Assembly: GCF_019266065.1 (NCBI RefSeq)
Contig: NZ_LPNR01000102.1
Span: 41,450 to 105,449 of the forward strand
Reading direction: 5' to 3'
DNA: 64,000 nt
DNA from: Nocardia sp. MH4
GTDB lineage: Bacteria > Actinomycetota > Actinomycetes > Mycobacteriales > Mycobacteriaceae
Position 1 is the first letter of the stretch, and each line of letters opens with the position of its first letter. Both the position numbers and the translations under genes were made by a program. Below the pieces are notes generated by a model that did no database searches, had not been told where the DNA came from, and was given only the letters and a program-made list of their open reading frames with translations. Of the stretch, positions 18,313-26,661 are shown piece by piece.

Positions 18313-18358
18313 AGTGACCTGCGTCACTCCTTGTCACATCGGGTGGGCCGGTGACGTC
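18313..18358 (+). promoter_or_regulatory. ECF41-type promoter TGTCACA-N16-CGTC, with upstream dyad
   Basis: TGTCACA at 18332-18338 and CGTC at 18355-18358 are separated by exactly 16 bases, matching the signature described for ECF41-group sigma factors (M. tuberculosis SigJ belongs to this group). It faces the FAD oxidoreductase starting at 18393. Just upstream, AGTGAC-CTGC-GTCACT (18313-18328) is a perfect six-base inverted repeat. No ECF41 sigma gene is in the window. Confidence 0.7.
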
Positions 18359-18392
18359 TTATGCCCGAAGCCCTCGAGTGAAGGAGAGACCG

Positions 18393-19598
18393 ATGAGCGA
18401 GAAGATCGATGTGGTCGTGGTCGGTGGCGGGTACGCGGGTGTGATGGCGGCCAATCGGCTCACGCAGCGGGCCGACGTGGCGGTCACGGTGATCAATCCG
18501 CGGGGGCGGTTCGTCGAGCGGATTCGGTTGCATCAGCTGGTGGGCGGGACCGATGACGCGGTGGCCGAGTACAGCGATGTACTGGCGCCGGGGGTGCGCC
18601 TGGTGGTCGACGCGGCGACCGGGATCGACGCGGCCGCGCGCACCGTGGCGCTGGCCGGCGGCGACACGATCGGCTACGACTATCTGATCTACGCGGTGGG
18701 CAGCGGCAGTGCCGCGCCGCGGGTGCCGGGCGCGGCCGACTTCGCCTATCCGATCGCGAGTCTGGAGGAGGCGCAGCGGCTGGCGCCGGTGCTCGACGCC
18801 ACGGCGGCGACCGCCGCGGTGACGGTGGTCGGCGCGGGACCGACCGGGATCGAGACCGCTGCCGAGCTGGCGGAGCGGGGCCGCGCCGTGACGCTCATCT
18901 GCGGCGATGTGCTCGGCCCGTACCTGCACGCCCGCGGGCGGCGCGCGGTCACCAAGCGACTGAGCGCGCTCGGCGTGACCATCCTCGACGGTCCCGACGC
19001 GAAGGTCGTCGAGGTGACCGCGGAGGCCGTGCGGCTCAGCGGCGGTCATACCCTGCGCAGCGCCGTCACGATCTGGACCGCGGGCTTCGGTGTGCCCGAC
19101 CTGGCGACCCGCAGCGGCCTGCGCACCGATGCCGTCGGCCGCTTGCTCACCGACGAGACCTTGACCAGCGTCGACGACGAGCGGATCGTCGCCGCGGGCG
19201 ATTCGGCGGCGCCGTCGAACCTGCCGTTCCGGATGAGCTGCCAGGCCGCGGGCCCTTTGGGCGCGCACGCCGCCGACACCCTGCTGCGCCGGATCGCCGA
19301 CGAGCGCCCCGACCCGATCGACCTGGGCTTCGCTGGTCAGTGCATCAGCCTCGGCCGTCACGCGGGCATCTTCCAGTTCGCCGACAAGGACGATGCCGCC
19401 AAGTGGTACCACCTCGGCGGGCGCCCTGGCGCGAAGCTCAAGGAATTCGTGTGCGCCCACACCATCAAGCAATTGGCCACCGAAGCGCGGAAGCCGGGCA
19501 CGCACAGCTGGGCCAAGGGCGACCAGCGCGCGCAGCTGTTGCGGGACCGGGCCGACACCGACGCGACGCGCACCGCCGCGCACGCCGGGCACCGGTGA
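18393..19598 (+). CDS. FAD-dependent NAD(P)H oxidoreductase (NDH-2-like)
   Basis: 401 residues. Two dinucleotide-binding folds: 'DVVVVGGGYAGVMAA' for FAD at the N-terminus and 'VTVVGAGPTGIETAAELAE' for NAD(P)H near residue 150; the second FAD contact is 'RIVAAGDSAA'. Overall like type II NADH dehydrogenases/ferredoxin reductases but without the long membrane-anchoring tail. AAGGAGAG precedes ATG 18393. The promoter in front matches the ECF41 consensus; ECF41 targets in other actinobacteria are often oxidoreductases of this sort, which supports SigJ-like regulation under oxidative or cell-envelope stress (inference). Confidence 0.85.
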   Translation: MSEKIDVVVVGGGYAGVMAANRLTQRADVAVTVINPRGRFVERIRLHQLVGGTDDAVAEYSDVLAPGVRLVVDAATGIDAAARTVALAGGDTIGYDYLIYAVGSGSAAPRVPGAADFAYPIASLEEAQRLAPVLDATAATAAVTVVGAGPTGIETAAELAERGRAVTLICGDVLGPYLHARGRRAVTKRLSALGVTILDGPDAKVVEVTAEAVRLSGGHTLRSAVTIWTAGFGVPDLATRSGLRTDAVGRLLTDETLTSVDDERIVAAGDSAAPSNLPFRMSCQAAGPLGAHAADTLLRRIADERPDPIDLGFAGQCISLGRHAGIFQFADKDDAAKWYHLGGRPGAKLKEFVCAHTIKQLATEARKPGTHSWAKGDQRAQLLRDRADTDATRTAAHAGHR

Positions 19599-19706
19599 CC
19601 GCGCGGCCGGGGCGGCCCCGAGGACCGCGGTAGGTCATCGGGGCCGTCGGTCCGGGCGTGCGGACCAGCAGAGTGGCGCGCACGGCCGACGAGCGGACAG
19701 CGCCGG

Positions 19707-21422
19707 TCAGATCGTCAGCGGCGAAGTAGTGAGGCTCCAGAAATCGGCGTAGCGGCCGCCGCGATCGAGCAGCTCCGCGTGGGTGCCTTCCTCCACGATG
19801 CGCCCGCTGTCGACGAAAATGACGCGGTCGGCGCTGCGGACGGTCCGCAGCCGGTGCGCCACCAGCACGACGGTGCGGCCCGCCATCAGACGTTCGATGC
19901 CCTGGTGCACGGCCGCCTCGTTCACCGGGTCCAGGGCGGAGGTGACCTCGTCCAGCAGGACGATGGGCGCGTCCTTGAGCAGCGCGCGGGCGACCGAAAC
20001 CCGTTGCCGCTCACCGCCGGAGAGCAGCGCACCGCCCTCGCCGACGGCGGCGGACCAGCCGCCGGGCAGTCGTTCGATCACCTCGTCCAGACGCGCGGCC
20101 GTCGCCGCCGCGCGGACCTCGGCGTCGGTGGCGTCGGGACGGCCGAGGCGGATGTTGTCCTCGATGGTGCCGTCGAAGAGGTAGACGTGCTGGAAGACGA
20201 TGGCGATGCGCGACATCAGCGTGGCGGTGTCCATCTCGCGAACATCGACGCCACCGATCCGGATCGCGCCGGCGTGCACATCATGGAACCGCGCGAGCAG
20301 TTGGAGCAGCGTGCTCTTGCCCGCGCCGGACGGCCCGACGATCGCGAACCGCTGTCCCGCGGGCACCGTCAGCGACAGGTCGTCGACGACGGTGCGATCG
20401 CCGTGCCGGAAGCCGACTCCGGCGAACTCCAGGTCGTGCCGATCCGGGACGATCGGCTGCTCGGGTTCGGGCAGCGGCTCCAGCCCGAGCAGCTCGTCCA
20501 GCCGGGTCAGTTGCGCTCGCGCGCTGCGCAATCGACCGCCGATCTCGGCCAGCGACAGCAGCGGCTCGGCGCAGCGAGCCGCCAGGACGAGGATCGCCAG
20601 CAGTTCGGCCGCGCCGATCTGACCGCCCAGAGCGAGGGCGGCGCCGAGCGCGAGCAGCGCGGTGAACACGACCTGCACGGCCAGCGTCAGCCCGACGATC
20701 CCGGGCAGGGCCGACAGCGCGGATCGGCGCGCGGCGCGCTGGAGTCCGCGCAGCGCGTCGTCGAGCAGGCCGAAGCGTTCGGTGGTGCGGCCACCGGCCC
20801 GCAGTACCGGCTGGGCCTGCAGGTATTCGATCACCCGCCCCGCGGCCTGCTGGTCGCGGTCGTGTCGTTCGGCGTCGGCGGCGGCCATCGCTCGCCCCGT
20901 CCACCCCTGGATCGCCGCCACCAGCGGCACCGCGATCAGGGCCGCCAACCCCAGCTGCCAGTGGAACGCGAGCATCACGACGACGATCGTCAACGGCGTC
21001 ACCACCGCGCCGACGAACGGCGCGAGCAGATGCGCGATCACGCTCATCGCCTCCAGCACTCCGCGACTGGCGAGCACCGACACCTCGCCGACCCGGTCGG
21101 GGCCGTACCAGCCCAGCGGCAGCCGGGCCAGATGGTCGCCGAGCCGGTGATAGGTGCCGCGCAGCAGCGTGGTGCCCGCGCGGAAACCAGCCAGATCGCT
21201 GAGATAGCGCAGTGTGCCGTAGCAGGCGACCGCGATCCCGAACCCGAGCAGCCACGGCCGGGCGCCGGCCGGATCGTCCCCGAACAGTTCCCGGAGCACC
21301 GGCACCAGCAGGGCATAGGACAGGCCTTCGAGGATCGCGGTGGCCGTCATCAGCGCGACGGTGCGGCGCACCGGACCGGCATACCGATGGCCGAGCACCC
21401 GCAACAGGGTCCGGATCATCAC
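19707..21422 (-). CDS. ABC transporter, fused permease-ATPase, second half of heterodimer
   Basis: 571 residues. Six membrane spans occupy residues 15-300, followed by an ATPase with Walker A 'VGPSGAGKSTLL', Q-loop 'IAIVFQHVYLF', signature 'LLSGGERQRVSVARALL', Walker B 'APIVLLDEVTSALDP' and 'VLVAHRLRTV'. All catalytic residues including the Walker B glutamate are present. ATG 21422 overlaps the stop of the partner gene by four bases (ATGA), so the two halves are translated together and should form a heterodimer. The architecture is shared by lipid/drug exporters and by the siderophore importers IrtAB/YbtPQ, which have an exporter fold. Confidence 0.88.
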   Translation of the reverse strand: MMIRTLLRVLGHRYAGPVRRTVALMTATAILEGLSYALLVPVLRELFGDDPAGARPWLLGFGIAVACYGTLRYLSDLAGFRAGTTLLRGTYHRLGDHLARLPLGWYGPDRVGEVSVLASRGVLEAMSVIAHLLAPFVGAVVTPLTIVVVMLAFHWQLGLAALIAVPLVAAIQGWTGRAMAAADAERHDRDQQAAGRVIEYLQAQPVLRAGGRTTERFGLLDDALRGLQRAARRSALSALPGIVGLTLAVQVVFTALLALGAALALGGQIGAAELLAILVLAARCAEPLLSLAEIGGRLRSARAQLTRLDELLGLEPLPEPEQPIVPDRHDLEFAGVGFRHGDRTVVDDLSLTVPAGQRFAIVGPSGAGKSTLLQLLARFHDVHAGAIRIGGVDVREMDTATLMSRIAIVFQHVYLFDGTIEDNIRLGRPDATDAEVRAAATAARLDEVIERLPGGWSAAVGEGGALLSGGERQRVSVARALLKDAPIVLLDEVTSALDPVNEAAVHQGIERLMAGRTVVLVAHRLRTVRSADRVIFVDSGRIVEEGTHAELLDRGGRYADFWSLTTSPLTI

Positions 21423-23203
21423 TCGTCTCCTTCGTGGGATCGCCGCAACCCGGCGAACTTGCCGTGGCCTGCCAGCAGGCGCGCGGGCGCGCCGCGCTCC
21501 ACGATCACGCCGTCGTCCACCATGACGACGGTGTCGGCATCGGCGATCGTCTCCAGCCGGTGCGCGATGACCAGGATCGTCCGGTCCGCGCGCAGGCTCG
21601 ACAGTGCTTGGCGCACCGCTTGTTCGGTCTGTGGATCGGCGAAGGACGTGGCCTCGTCGAGCACCAGGATCGGGGTGTCGGCCAGCAGAGCGCGGGCCAG
21701 GGCGAGTCGTTGCGCCTCACCACCGGACAGGCCGGCCTCCACGCCGAGCACTGTGTCGTATCCGCGCGGGAGTTCGGTGATCCGGTCGTGGATGCCCGCC
21801 AGCCGGGCCGCGTGGACCACCCGCTCGTGGTCGGCGTGCGGGACCGCCAGCGCGATATTGTCGGCCACCGACGCCCGCAGCAAGCGCACATCCTGGAAGA
21901 CGAACGACACCTCGCGATACAGCCGGTGACTGCCGATCTCGCGCAGGTCGACGCCGCCGAGGGTGATCGTGCCGCCCGTCGGATCGAAGAATCGCGGAAG
22001 TAGCCGCACGAGCGTGGATTTGCCGCTGCCCGACGGCCCCACGAGGGCGGTGACCGTCCCCGGCTCCAGCACCAGGTCGATCCCGCGCAGCACCTCACGG
22101 TCGGCGTCGTAGCCGAACCGGACGCCGCGCAGTTCCACGCGATGCCCGCGCGGCTCGACGGGCGCGGCCGGCTCGGGCAGCGGTTCGACGTCGAGGACGT
22201 CCCGGATCCGCCCGACCGCGCGGCCCGCGGCCTGCAGGTCGTCGAAGCCGTGGCCCAGCGCCGCGACCGGGGCGGTCAACCCGAGGCCGAGCAGCAGGAA
22301 CGGCAGCAGATCGGCGGGCGCCATCGCGTCCGTCGTGATCAGGAACGTGCCGCCGACCAGGACCACGAGCAGCACGAACGGGGGCGACAACGCCAGCTGC
22401 ATCGCGGCGGCGATCGGCGAGAGCCCGCGCGCCCAGCGCAGGAACGTATCGGCGAAATCGTCCACCGCCGAACGGAATCGACGGTGCGCCCGGTCGCCGC
22501 CGCCGAACGCCTTGACCTCGGCGATGCCCTGCACGAACTCCACCACCGCGTCGGCGATGCGGCCCATCGCCGCGTCGAACTCGGTTTGCTCGCGCTGCCG
22601 GGCCCCCGTCATCATCAGCGGGACCAGCGCGATCGCCGACAGCACCGGGATCAGCGTGATCAGCGTCAGTCGCCAGTCGACGGTCACCAGGTAGATCAAC
22701 GACACCAGCGGCACCACGAACGCCGATACCAGCTCGCCGGGCGCGTGGGCGATGAACGGATGCACCGCGCTCACATCCTCACCGACCACCTTGGCCAGCT
22801 CCCCGGTGCCGCGCCGGGAGAACCAGCCGATCGGCACCCGGCCCAGATGGTCCGCCAGCTGCCGCCGCAACGACAGCTGCACCGTGCTGTCGAGGACGTG
22901 CCCGAGCCCGGAGGACGCGGCGGTGCAGACCAAGCGGACGAACAGTCCCGCCGCCCCCAGCACCACCACCAGCCACACGTGACCGTGGTCGACCGGGCCG
23001 GCCGACAGCAAGGTGCGCCCGAGCTCGACCACGGCCAGCAGCGGCGCCAAGCCCGCGACGGCGCCGACGACTTGCAGGATGAGCACGGCCGCGAATCCCC
23101 CGAGATGCGGGCGCAGCAGCGCGGTGAGGCGCGGACCCGCGGACCCGATATCCGGCGGCGGGGCGGACATCTCCCTTACCTCGACAAGGTCGGTGGTGGT
23201 CAT
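21419..23203 (-). CDS. ABC transporter, fused permease-ATPase, first half of heterodimer
   Basis: 594 residues from ATG 23203 (AGAAGGG upstream). The membrane half has 'LVRLVCTAASSGLGHVLD'-like helices (as 'FVRLVCTAASSGLGHVLD') and the loop 'GRVPIGWFSRRGTGELAKVV' with 'HPFIAHAPGELVSA', reminiscent of the YbtP/IrtA branch. The ATPase has Walker A 'VGPSGSGKSTLVR', signature 'LSGGEAQRLALARALL' and Walker B 'ILVLDEATSFADP'. A TetR gene is divergent and the space between holds a dense block of dyads. Either siderophore uptake or drug/lipid export; no siderophore gene nearby decides it. Confidence 0.88.
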   Translation of the reverse strand: MTTTDLVEVREMSAPPPDIGSAGPRLTALLRPHLGGFAAVLILQVVGAVAGLAPLLAVVELGRTLLSAGPVDHGHVWLVVVLGAAGLFVRLVCTAASSGLGHVLDSTVQLSLRRQLADHLGRVPIGWFSRRGTGELAKVVGEDVSAVHPFIAHAPGELVSAFVVPLVSLIYLVTVDWRLTLITLIPVLSAIALVPLMMTGARQREQTEFDAAMGRIADAVVEFVQGIAEVKAFGGGDRAHRRFRSAVDDFADTFLRWARGLSPIAAAMQLALSPPFVLLVVLVGGTFLITTDAMAPADLLPFLLLGLGLTAPVAALGHGFDDLQAAGRAVGRIRDVLDVEPLPEPAAPVEPRGHRVELRGVRFGYDADREVLRGIDLVLEPGTVTALVGPSGSGKSTLVRLLPRFFDPTGGTITLGGVDLREIGSHRLYREVSFVFQDVRLLRASVADNIALAVPHADHERVVHAARLAGIHDRITELPRGYDTVLGVEAGLSGGEAQRLALARALLADTPILVLDEATSFADPQTEQAVRQALSSLRADRTILVIAHRLETIADADTVVMVDDGVIVERGAPARLLAGHGKFAGLRRSHEGDE

Positions 23204-23281
23204 CGCTGTCCCTTCTCCTCGCACAACAGCGGCATCAGCACAGGTCAGCGACCTGATGTCGACACTCGCGTCGTTTGAGAA

Positions 23282-23349
23282 AGTCACTATCTCTAGCAAG
23301 TGACTGTAGGTAAGCAATTACAGACAGTCAATGTCTGTAGCGAGTCACT
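23282..23349. promoter_or_regulatory. Dyad-rich operator region (AGTCACT/AGTGACT, TGACTGT/ACAGTCA)
   Basis: An A+T-richer island between the divergent transporter and TetR genes. It contains AGTCACT 23282-23288 with AGTGACT 23299-23305, TGACTGT 23301-23307 with ACAGTCA 23324-23330, ACAGAC 23320-23325 with GTCTGT 23333-23338, and another AGTCACT at 23343-23349. The overlapping half-sites suggest several TetR dimers binding side by side and covering both promoters. Confidence 0.6.
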
Positions 23350-23383
23350 TTCTGAAACGAGTAGCTCTTGCTAACCTGCTCGC

Positions 23384-23980
23384 ATGACCGGACTTCGTGA
23401 GCGGTGGCGGCTCAAGGCCATGCACACCATCCAGGAACGCGCCCTGGATCTGTTCGACGAGAAGGGCTTCGGCGCCGTCACGATCGACGAGATCGCGGCT
23501 GCCGCCGAAGTCTCACCGTCGACGGTCTACCGGCTGTTCGGCACGAAGGAAGGGATCATCGTCGCCGACGAGTTCGACACCATGAGCGAGGCCGAGATCG
23601 CCGAGATGGTCGACCCCCACGACCCCGTCGAGAGCCTGCTCCGCTCGGTACGCGCCGACGAATCCACCGGCGAGGAACCCGCCCCGGCCGACAAGGGCCC
23701 GTGGCGCCGGGTCCGCTACCACTTCACCGAGCCCTCGGTCCGCATGGCCGCCTGCGCCTCCGCCGATCGCACCAGCCGGCGACTCCTCCCGCTGATCGCC
23801 TCGACCGGGAAATTCACCGAAACCCAGGCCCGCGTCGCCACCAATGCCCTGACCTTCGGCTACTTCGCCGCCCTCGAACAGTGGTACCTCGACGGCGGCG
23901 ACCGCCCGATCGCGGACTACGTCGAAGACGGCCTGCGACCCCTGCGCGCCCTCTGGACCTCCGACGACGGGCCCGCCTGA
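23384..23980 (+). CDS. TetR-family repressor of the ABC transporter
   Basis: 198 residues. DNA-binding domain 'ALDLFDEKGFGAVTIDEIAA' and 'EVSPSTVYRLFGTKEGI'; acidic linker about residues 62-100; C-terminal helices with 'MAACASADRTSRRLLPLI'. No Shine-Dalgarno precedes ATG 23384, and the upstream TTGCTAACCT could be a -10 region placing the transcript start at or near the ATG (leaderless), which is common in this order. Divergent from the transporter pair and sharing the dyad block 23282-23349, so it probably represses both. Confidence 0.85.
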   Translation: MTGLRERWRLKAMHTIQERALDLFDEKGFGAVTIDEIAAAAEVSPSTVYRLFGTKEGIIVADEFDTMSEAEIAEMVDPHDPVESLLRSVRADESTGEEPAPADKGPWRRVRYHFTEPSVRMAACASADRTSRRLLPLIASTGKFTETQARVATNALTFGYFAALEQWYLDGGDRPIADYVEDGLRPLRALWTSDDGPA

Positions 23981-24235
23981 CCCCAGAATCCGGCCACGGC
24001 CGGGCGAACTCCCCGACCGAACCGCACTGCTGGGCAATGCCGTTCACGCGCTGCCGGCGGAACCGGCGCGACGGGCGACCCGGAAAACGAACGAGTTCCC
24101 CCTCGACAACAGCTGCGTCACGATCGGCGACAGGCCCGGCACTGTGGTGCTGGAATAGGGAACTACCAGCCGTTCTTTGTCGACCCGGAACCGGTCGGGC
24201 GCCACGCCCGCCGGTTTCGCCGAGGAGGCAGGCAG

Positions 24236-24745
24236 ATGAGCACCCCGTACCGCCACGACGAGGACCTGTTCCCCGCGGCCGCCGGCGAACCCGCCGATAT
24301 CTGTCAGCGTCTGCACGCCGAGCTCGAGTCCCGCAGCACCGTGGTCATCCTGCACGTGCACGGCGAGATCGACGCCTTCACCCTCCAACGCTGGCATCGC
24401 ATGGTCGATACCGCCGTCGACCGCGCCATCGAGTGCGGTCACCTCGTCGTCGACATCAGCGACACCGAATTCATGGCGTGCCGCTCGGTGCTGGACCTGG
24501 CGGCCCGCGCTCAGCAAGCCGCCGCCCACAGCGTGCTCGTCAGCGTGGTCGATCCGGGCCCCTCGGTGGTCGCGCGCGTCGTCGCCGTCGCCGGCCTGAC
24601 CGAGTGGCTCCCGCTGCACACCACCTTGATCGACGCTCTCGCCGCCCACACCCCGCGCACATCCCCCTGCCCGACCCCGCCCCGATCTCCCCGACACGCC
24701 AAGCCACCGCGAACCACCCGAAACCGACCGACTCCCCCACCCTGA
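24236..24745 (+). CDS. STAS-domain protein lacking the usual phospho-serine
   Basis: 169 residues from ATG 24236 (GGAGG upstream). Residues about 35-130 have the STAS/anti-sigma-antagonist fold: 'VILHVHGEIDAFTLQRWHRM' and 'HLVVDISDTEFMACRSVLDL'. In canonical antagonists the loop reads D-S-S-G; here it is A-C-R-S, so the phosphorylatable serine is shifted or missing and control by an anti-sigma kinase is doubtful. The last 40 residues are proline/threonine/arginine-rich and disordered, ending 'TTRNRPTPPP'. No anti-sigma or sigma factor lies beside it; the tRNA gene follows on the opposite strand. Confidence 0.75.
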   Translation: MSTPYRHDEDLFPAAAGEPADICQRLHAELESRSTVVILHVHGEIDAFTLQRWHRMVDTAVDRAIECGHLVVDISDTEFMACRSVLDLAARAQQAAAHSVLVSVVDPGPSVVARVVAVAGLTEWLPLHTTLIDALAAHTPRTSPCPTPPRSPRHAKPPRTTRNRPTPPP

Positions 24746-24753
24746 CAGGACAG

Positions 24754-24827
24754 TGGGGCGGGTGGGGCTCGAACCCACGACCAGCGGATTATGAGTCCGC
24801 GGCTCTAACCGACTGAGCTACCGCCCC
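24754..24827 (-). tRNA. tRNA-Met (anticodon CAT)
   Basis: 74-nt cloverleaf. Acceptor GGGGCGG/CCGCCCC, D-stem GCTC/GAGC, anticodon stem GCGGA/TCCGC with loop CTCATAA, T-stem GTGGG/CCCAC with loop TTCGAGC, discriminator A; CCA is not encoded. The 'CGGACTCATAATCCG' anticodon arm is typical of elongator tRNA-Met; a tRNA-Ile2 with modified CAT is the less likely alternative. Confidence 0.93.
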
Positions 24828-24934
24828 TGGCCAGGGGTGTCCCCGGGCGAGTCGCATGGTACCCGGTGGGGTGCGACGTTGACCACTCGGCGAGCCGGGT
24901 GGCGGGGGTCGGCGAGGCGGGCGAGGATGGGGGT

Positions 24935-25375
24935 ATGGCCGATCTTTTCGTGCGAGTTCTGGCGGGGCATCAGTGGATCTACGAGCACAGCGGTGGGCTG
25001 GTGGGGCACCGTTTGCTGTTCGGGAATCCGACCCTGTTGCTGCGGACGGTGGGGCGCAAGACCGGGCAGGCGCGCACATCGGCCTTGACCTATGCCCGCG
25101 ACGGAACGGACTTTCTGGTGACCGCGTCGAACGGCGGGTCGCCGCGGCCGCCGGGATGGCTGGCGAACGTGACCGCGCGGCCGGACTGCGAGATCCAGGT
25201 GGGGACGCGCAAGATCGCGGTGACCGCGCGGGCGACCTACCCGGACGATCCGGACTACGCCCGGCGCTGGGAACTGGTGAACGCAGTCAACGGCGACCGG
25301 TACCGCGGCTATCAGACGAAGACGCGGCGACCGATCGCCGTGGTGGTACTGCACCCCAGAAGTGAACCCAGCTAA
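24935..25375 (+). CDS. Deazaflavin (F420)-dependent nitroreductase-family protein
   Basis: 146 residues from ATG 24935. The Ddn/pyridoxamine-oxidase-like split-barrel signature is clear: 'LLLRTVGRKTGQARTSALTY' followed by 'DGTDFLVTASNGG', 'PGWLANVTARPDCEIQVG' and a C-terminal 'YRGYQTKT'. Family members in Mycobacteriales use reduced F420 to reduce quinones or nitro compounds, the best-known being Ddn, which activates pretomanid. The start at 24935 has an AGGA at suitable distance; the longer frame overlaps the tRNA promoter region. Tail-to-tail with a 50-codon gene. Confidence 0.87.
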   Translation: MADLFVRVLAGHQWIYEHSGGLVGHRLLFGNPTLLLRTVGRKTGQARTSALTYARDGTDFLVTASNGGSPRPPGWLANVTARPDCEIQVGTRKIAVTARATYPDDPDYARRWELVNAVNGDRYRGYQTKTRRPIAVVVLHPRSEPS

Positions 25376-25524
25376 GCCTTTTCGGCTTTCTGCCGCGGCA
25401 CCTGCGCCCGCCGCTCGCGGTCGCGACGCTCGATCGTGCCCCCGGGGTTGCTGGCTAGCTTGATCACGCCGATAACCAACAGAAGAACCGCGACTATCAC
25501 TGCTATGACAATTATTCCCTGCAC
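25372..25524 (-). CDS. 50-residue single-span membrane protein
   Basis: A short frame from GTG 25524 to TAG 25372-25374. Translation begins 'MQGIIVIAVIVAVLLLVIG', a clean membrane helix, then 'VIKLASNPGGTIERRDRERR' and a charged tail 'AQVPRQKAEKA'. Hydrophobic helix followed by a positively charged cytosolic tail is a plausible small membrane protein, and its stop nests into the stop of the convergent reductase gene, a common arrangement of real genes here. No ribosome-binding site is evident and no family is recognised. Confidence 0.5.
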   Translation of the reverse strand: MQGIIVIAVIVAVLLLVIGVIKLASNPGGTIERRDRERRAQVPRQKAEKA

Positions 25525-25565
25525 AGTATGAACTTATCGCGTATTCCGTTGCGGCGCAGACTAAG

Positions 25566-26570
25566 TTACAATGACGCGCCGATCGTCAACAGGGTCCGGC
25601 CGAGTGCCGATCGGCTCTCGATGACCGCGTGCGCGCGCTCGACTTGCTCGATCGGGAACGTCTGACCGATCACCACCTCCAGTCTGCCTGCGGCGACCTC
25701 GGTTTGAGCGCGTCGAGCGATGGCCGTCCAGTCGATTTCGCCGGCGACGACATCGAACAGACCGAGCACGGTGACGCCGCGGGCGGCGGCCGCCTCGGCG
25801 TCGGCGTGAGCGAAATCACCTGCGGCGGACCCGTATCCGAGGAAGATGCCGCCGTCGGCCGCGGCGGTCAGGGCCAGGCCGCCGAGCGCGCCGCCCGCGC
25901 CGTCGAAGACGACATCGGCACCCCCGCCGGTGATCTCACGCACCCGCTCGTCCCAGCCGTCGACGGTGTAGTCGACGACCTCGCTCGCGCCGAGCCGCTG
26001 CGCGAGGGCGAGCTTGTCGGCGCCGCGCGCGGCGGCCACCACCTTCGCGCCCGCCGCCACCGACAGCTGGGTGAGCAGCGTGCCGAGACCACCCGCGGCC
26101 GCGGTGATCAGCACCCACGAATCCGGGCCGACGGCCGCGCGGTCGAACACGGCGAACGCGGTGCGGCCGTCGTGGGCGAGCGCGACGGCCTGCTGGGTGC
26201 TCAGCCCGTCGGCGATCCGCACCAGGGTCTCGGCCTTGGCCAGGGCGTGTTCGGCGTAGCCGCCGGTGGGCACGCCGCCGCCGACACCGCTGGCGGCGGT
26301 CTGGGTGACGACGCGCTTGCCGAGCCAGCCGGAGTCGACCTCGGCGCCGACCGCCGAGACGACGCCGCCGATCGCGCCGCCGGGCACGTACGGCAGGCTC
26401 AGCGGGAAGAAGTCCCGGCCCCAGCCGCTGCGCAGCCGGGTGTCGAGGAACATCACATCGGCGACCTCGACATCGACCACCACTTCGGCCGGACCGGGTT
26501 GCGGCGCGGGCAGTTCCCGCACCTCGAGCACTTCCGGTCCACCGAATTCCTTGACCTGCACAGCACGCAT
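25566..26570 (-). CDS. Quinone-oxidoreductase-type MDR dehydrogenase
   Basis: 334 residues of the zinc-free QOR branch of medium-chain reductases. 'MRAVQVKEFGGPEVLEV' start, NADPH fold 'VLITAAAGGLGTLLTQLSVAAG' (AxxGGxG type, quoted in part) and C-terminal 'IGQTFPIEQVERAHAVIESR'. The catalytic-zinc cysteine and histidine of alcohol dehydrogenases are missing, as expected. It reduces quinones or enones with NADPH in the cytosol. GGGAG precedes ATG 26570. Neighbours give no pathway hint. Confidence 0.87.
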   Translation of the reverse strand: MRAVQVKEFGGPEVLEVRELPAPQPGPAEVVVDVEVADVMFLDTRLRSGWGRDFFPLSLPYVPGGAIGGVVSAVGAEVDSGWLGKRVVTQTAASGVGGGVPTGGYAEHALAKAETLVRIADGLSTQQAVALAHDGRTAFAVFDRAAVGPDSWVLITAAAGGLGTLLTQLSVAAGAKVVAAARGADKLALAQRLGASEVVDYTVDGWDERVREITGGGADVVFDGAGGALGGLALTAAADGGIFLGYGSAAGDFAHADAEAAAARGVTVLGLFDVVAGEIDWTAIARRAQTEVAAGRLEVVIGQTFPIEQVERAHAVIESRSALGRTLLTIGASL

Positions 26571-26661
26571 CGCGACTCCCTCGTGGTATCTACACCGACG
26601 CGCTCAGCATGGAACCTGAAGTCGAGTTCAGGTCAAGAGAGGTGCGGCGTGGATCACCCGA

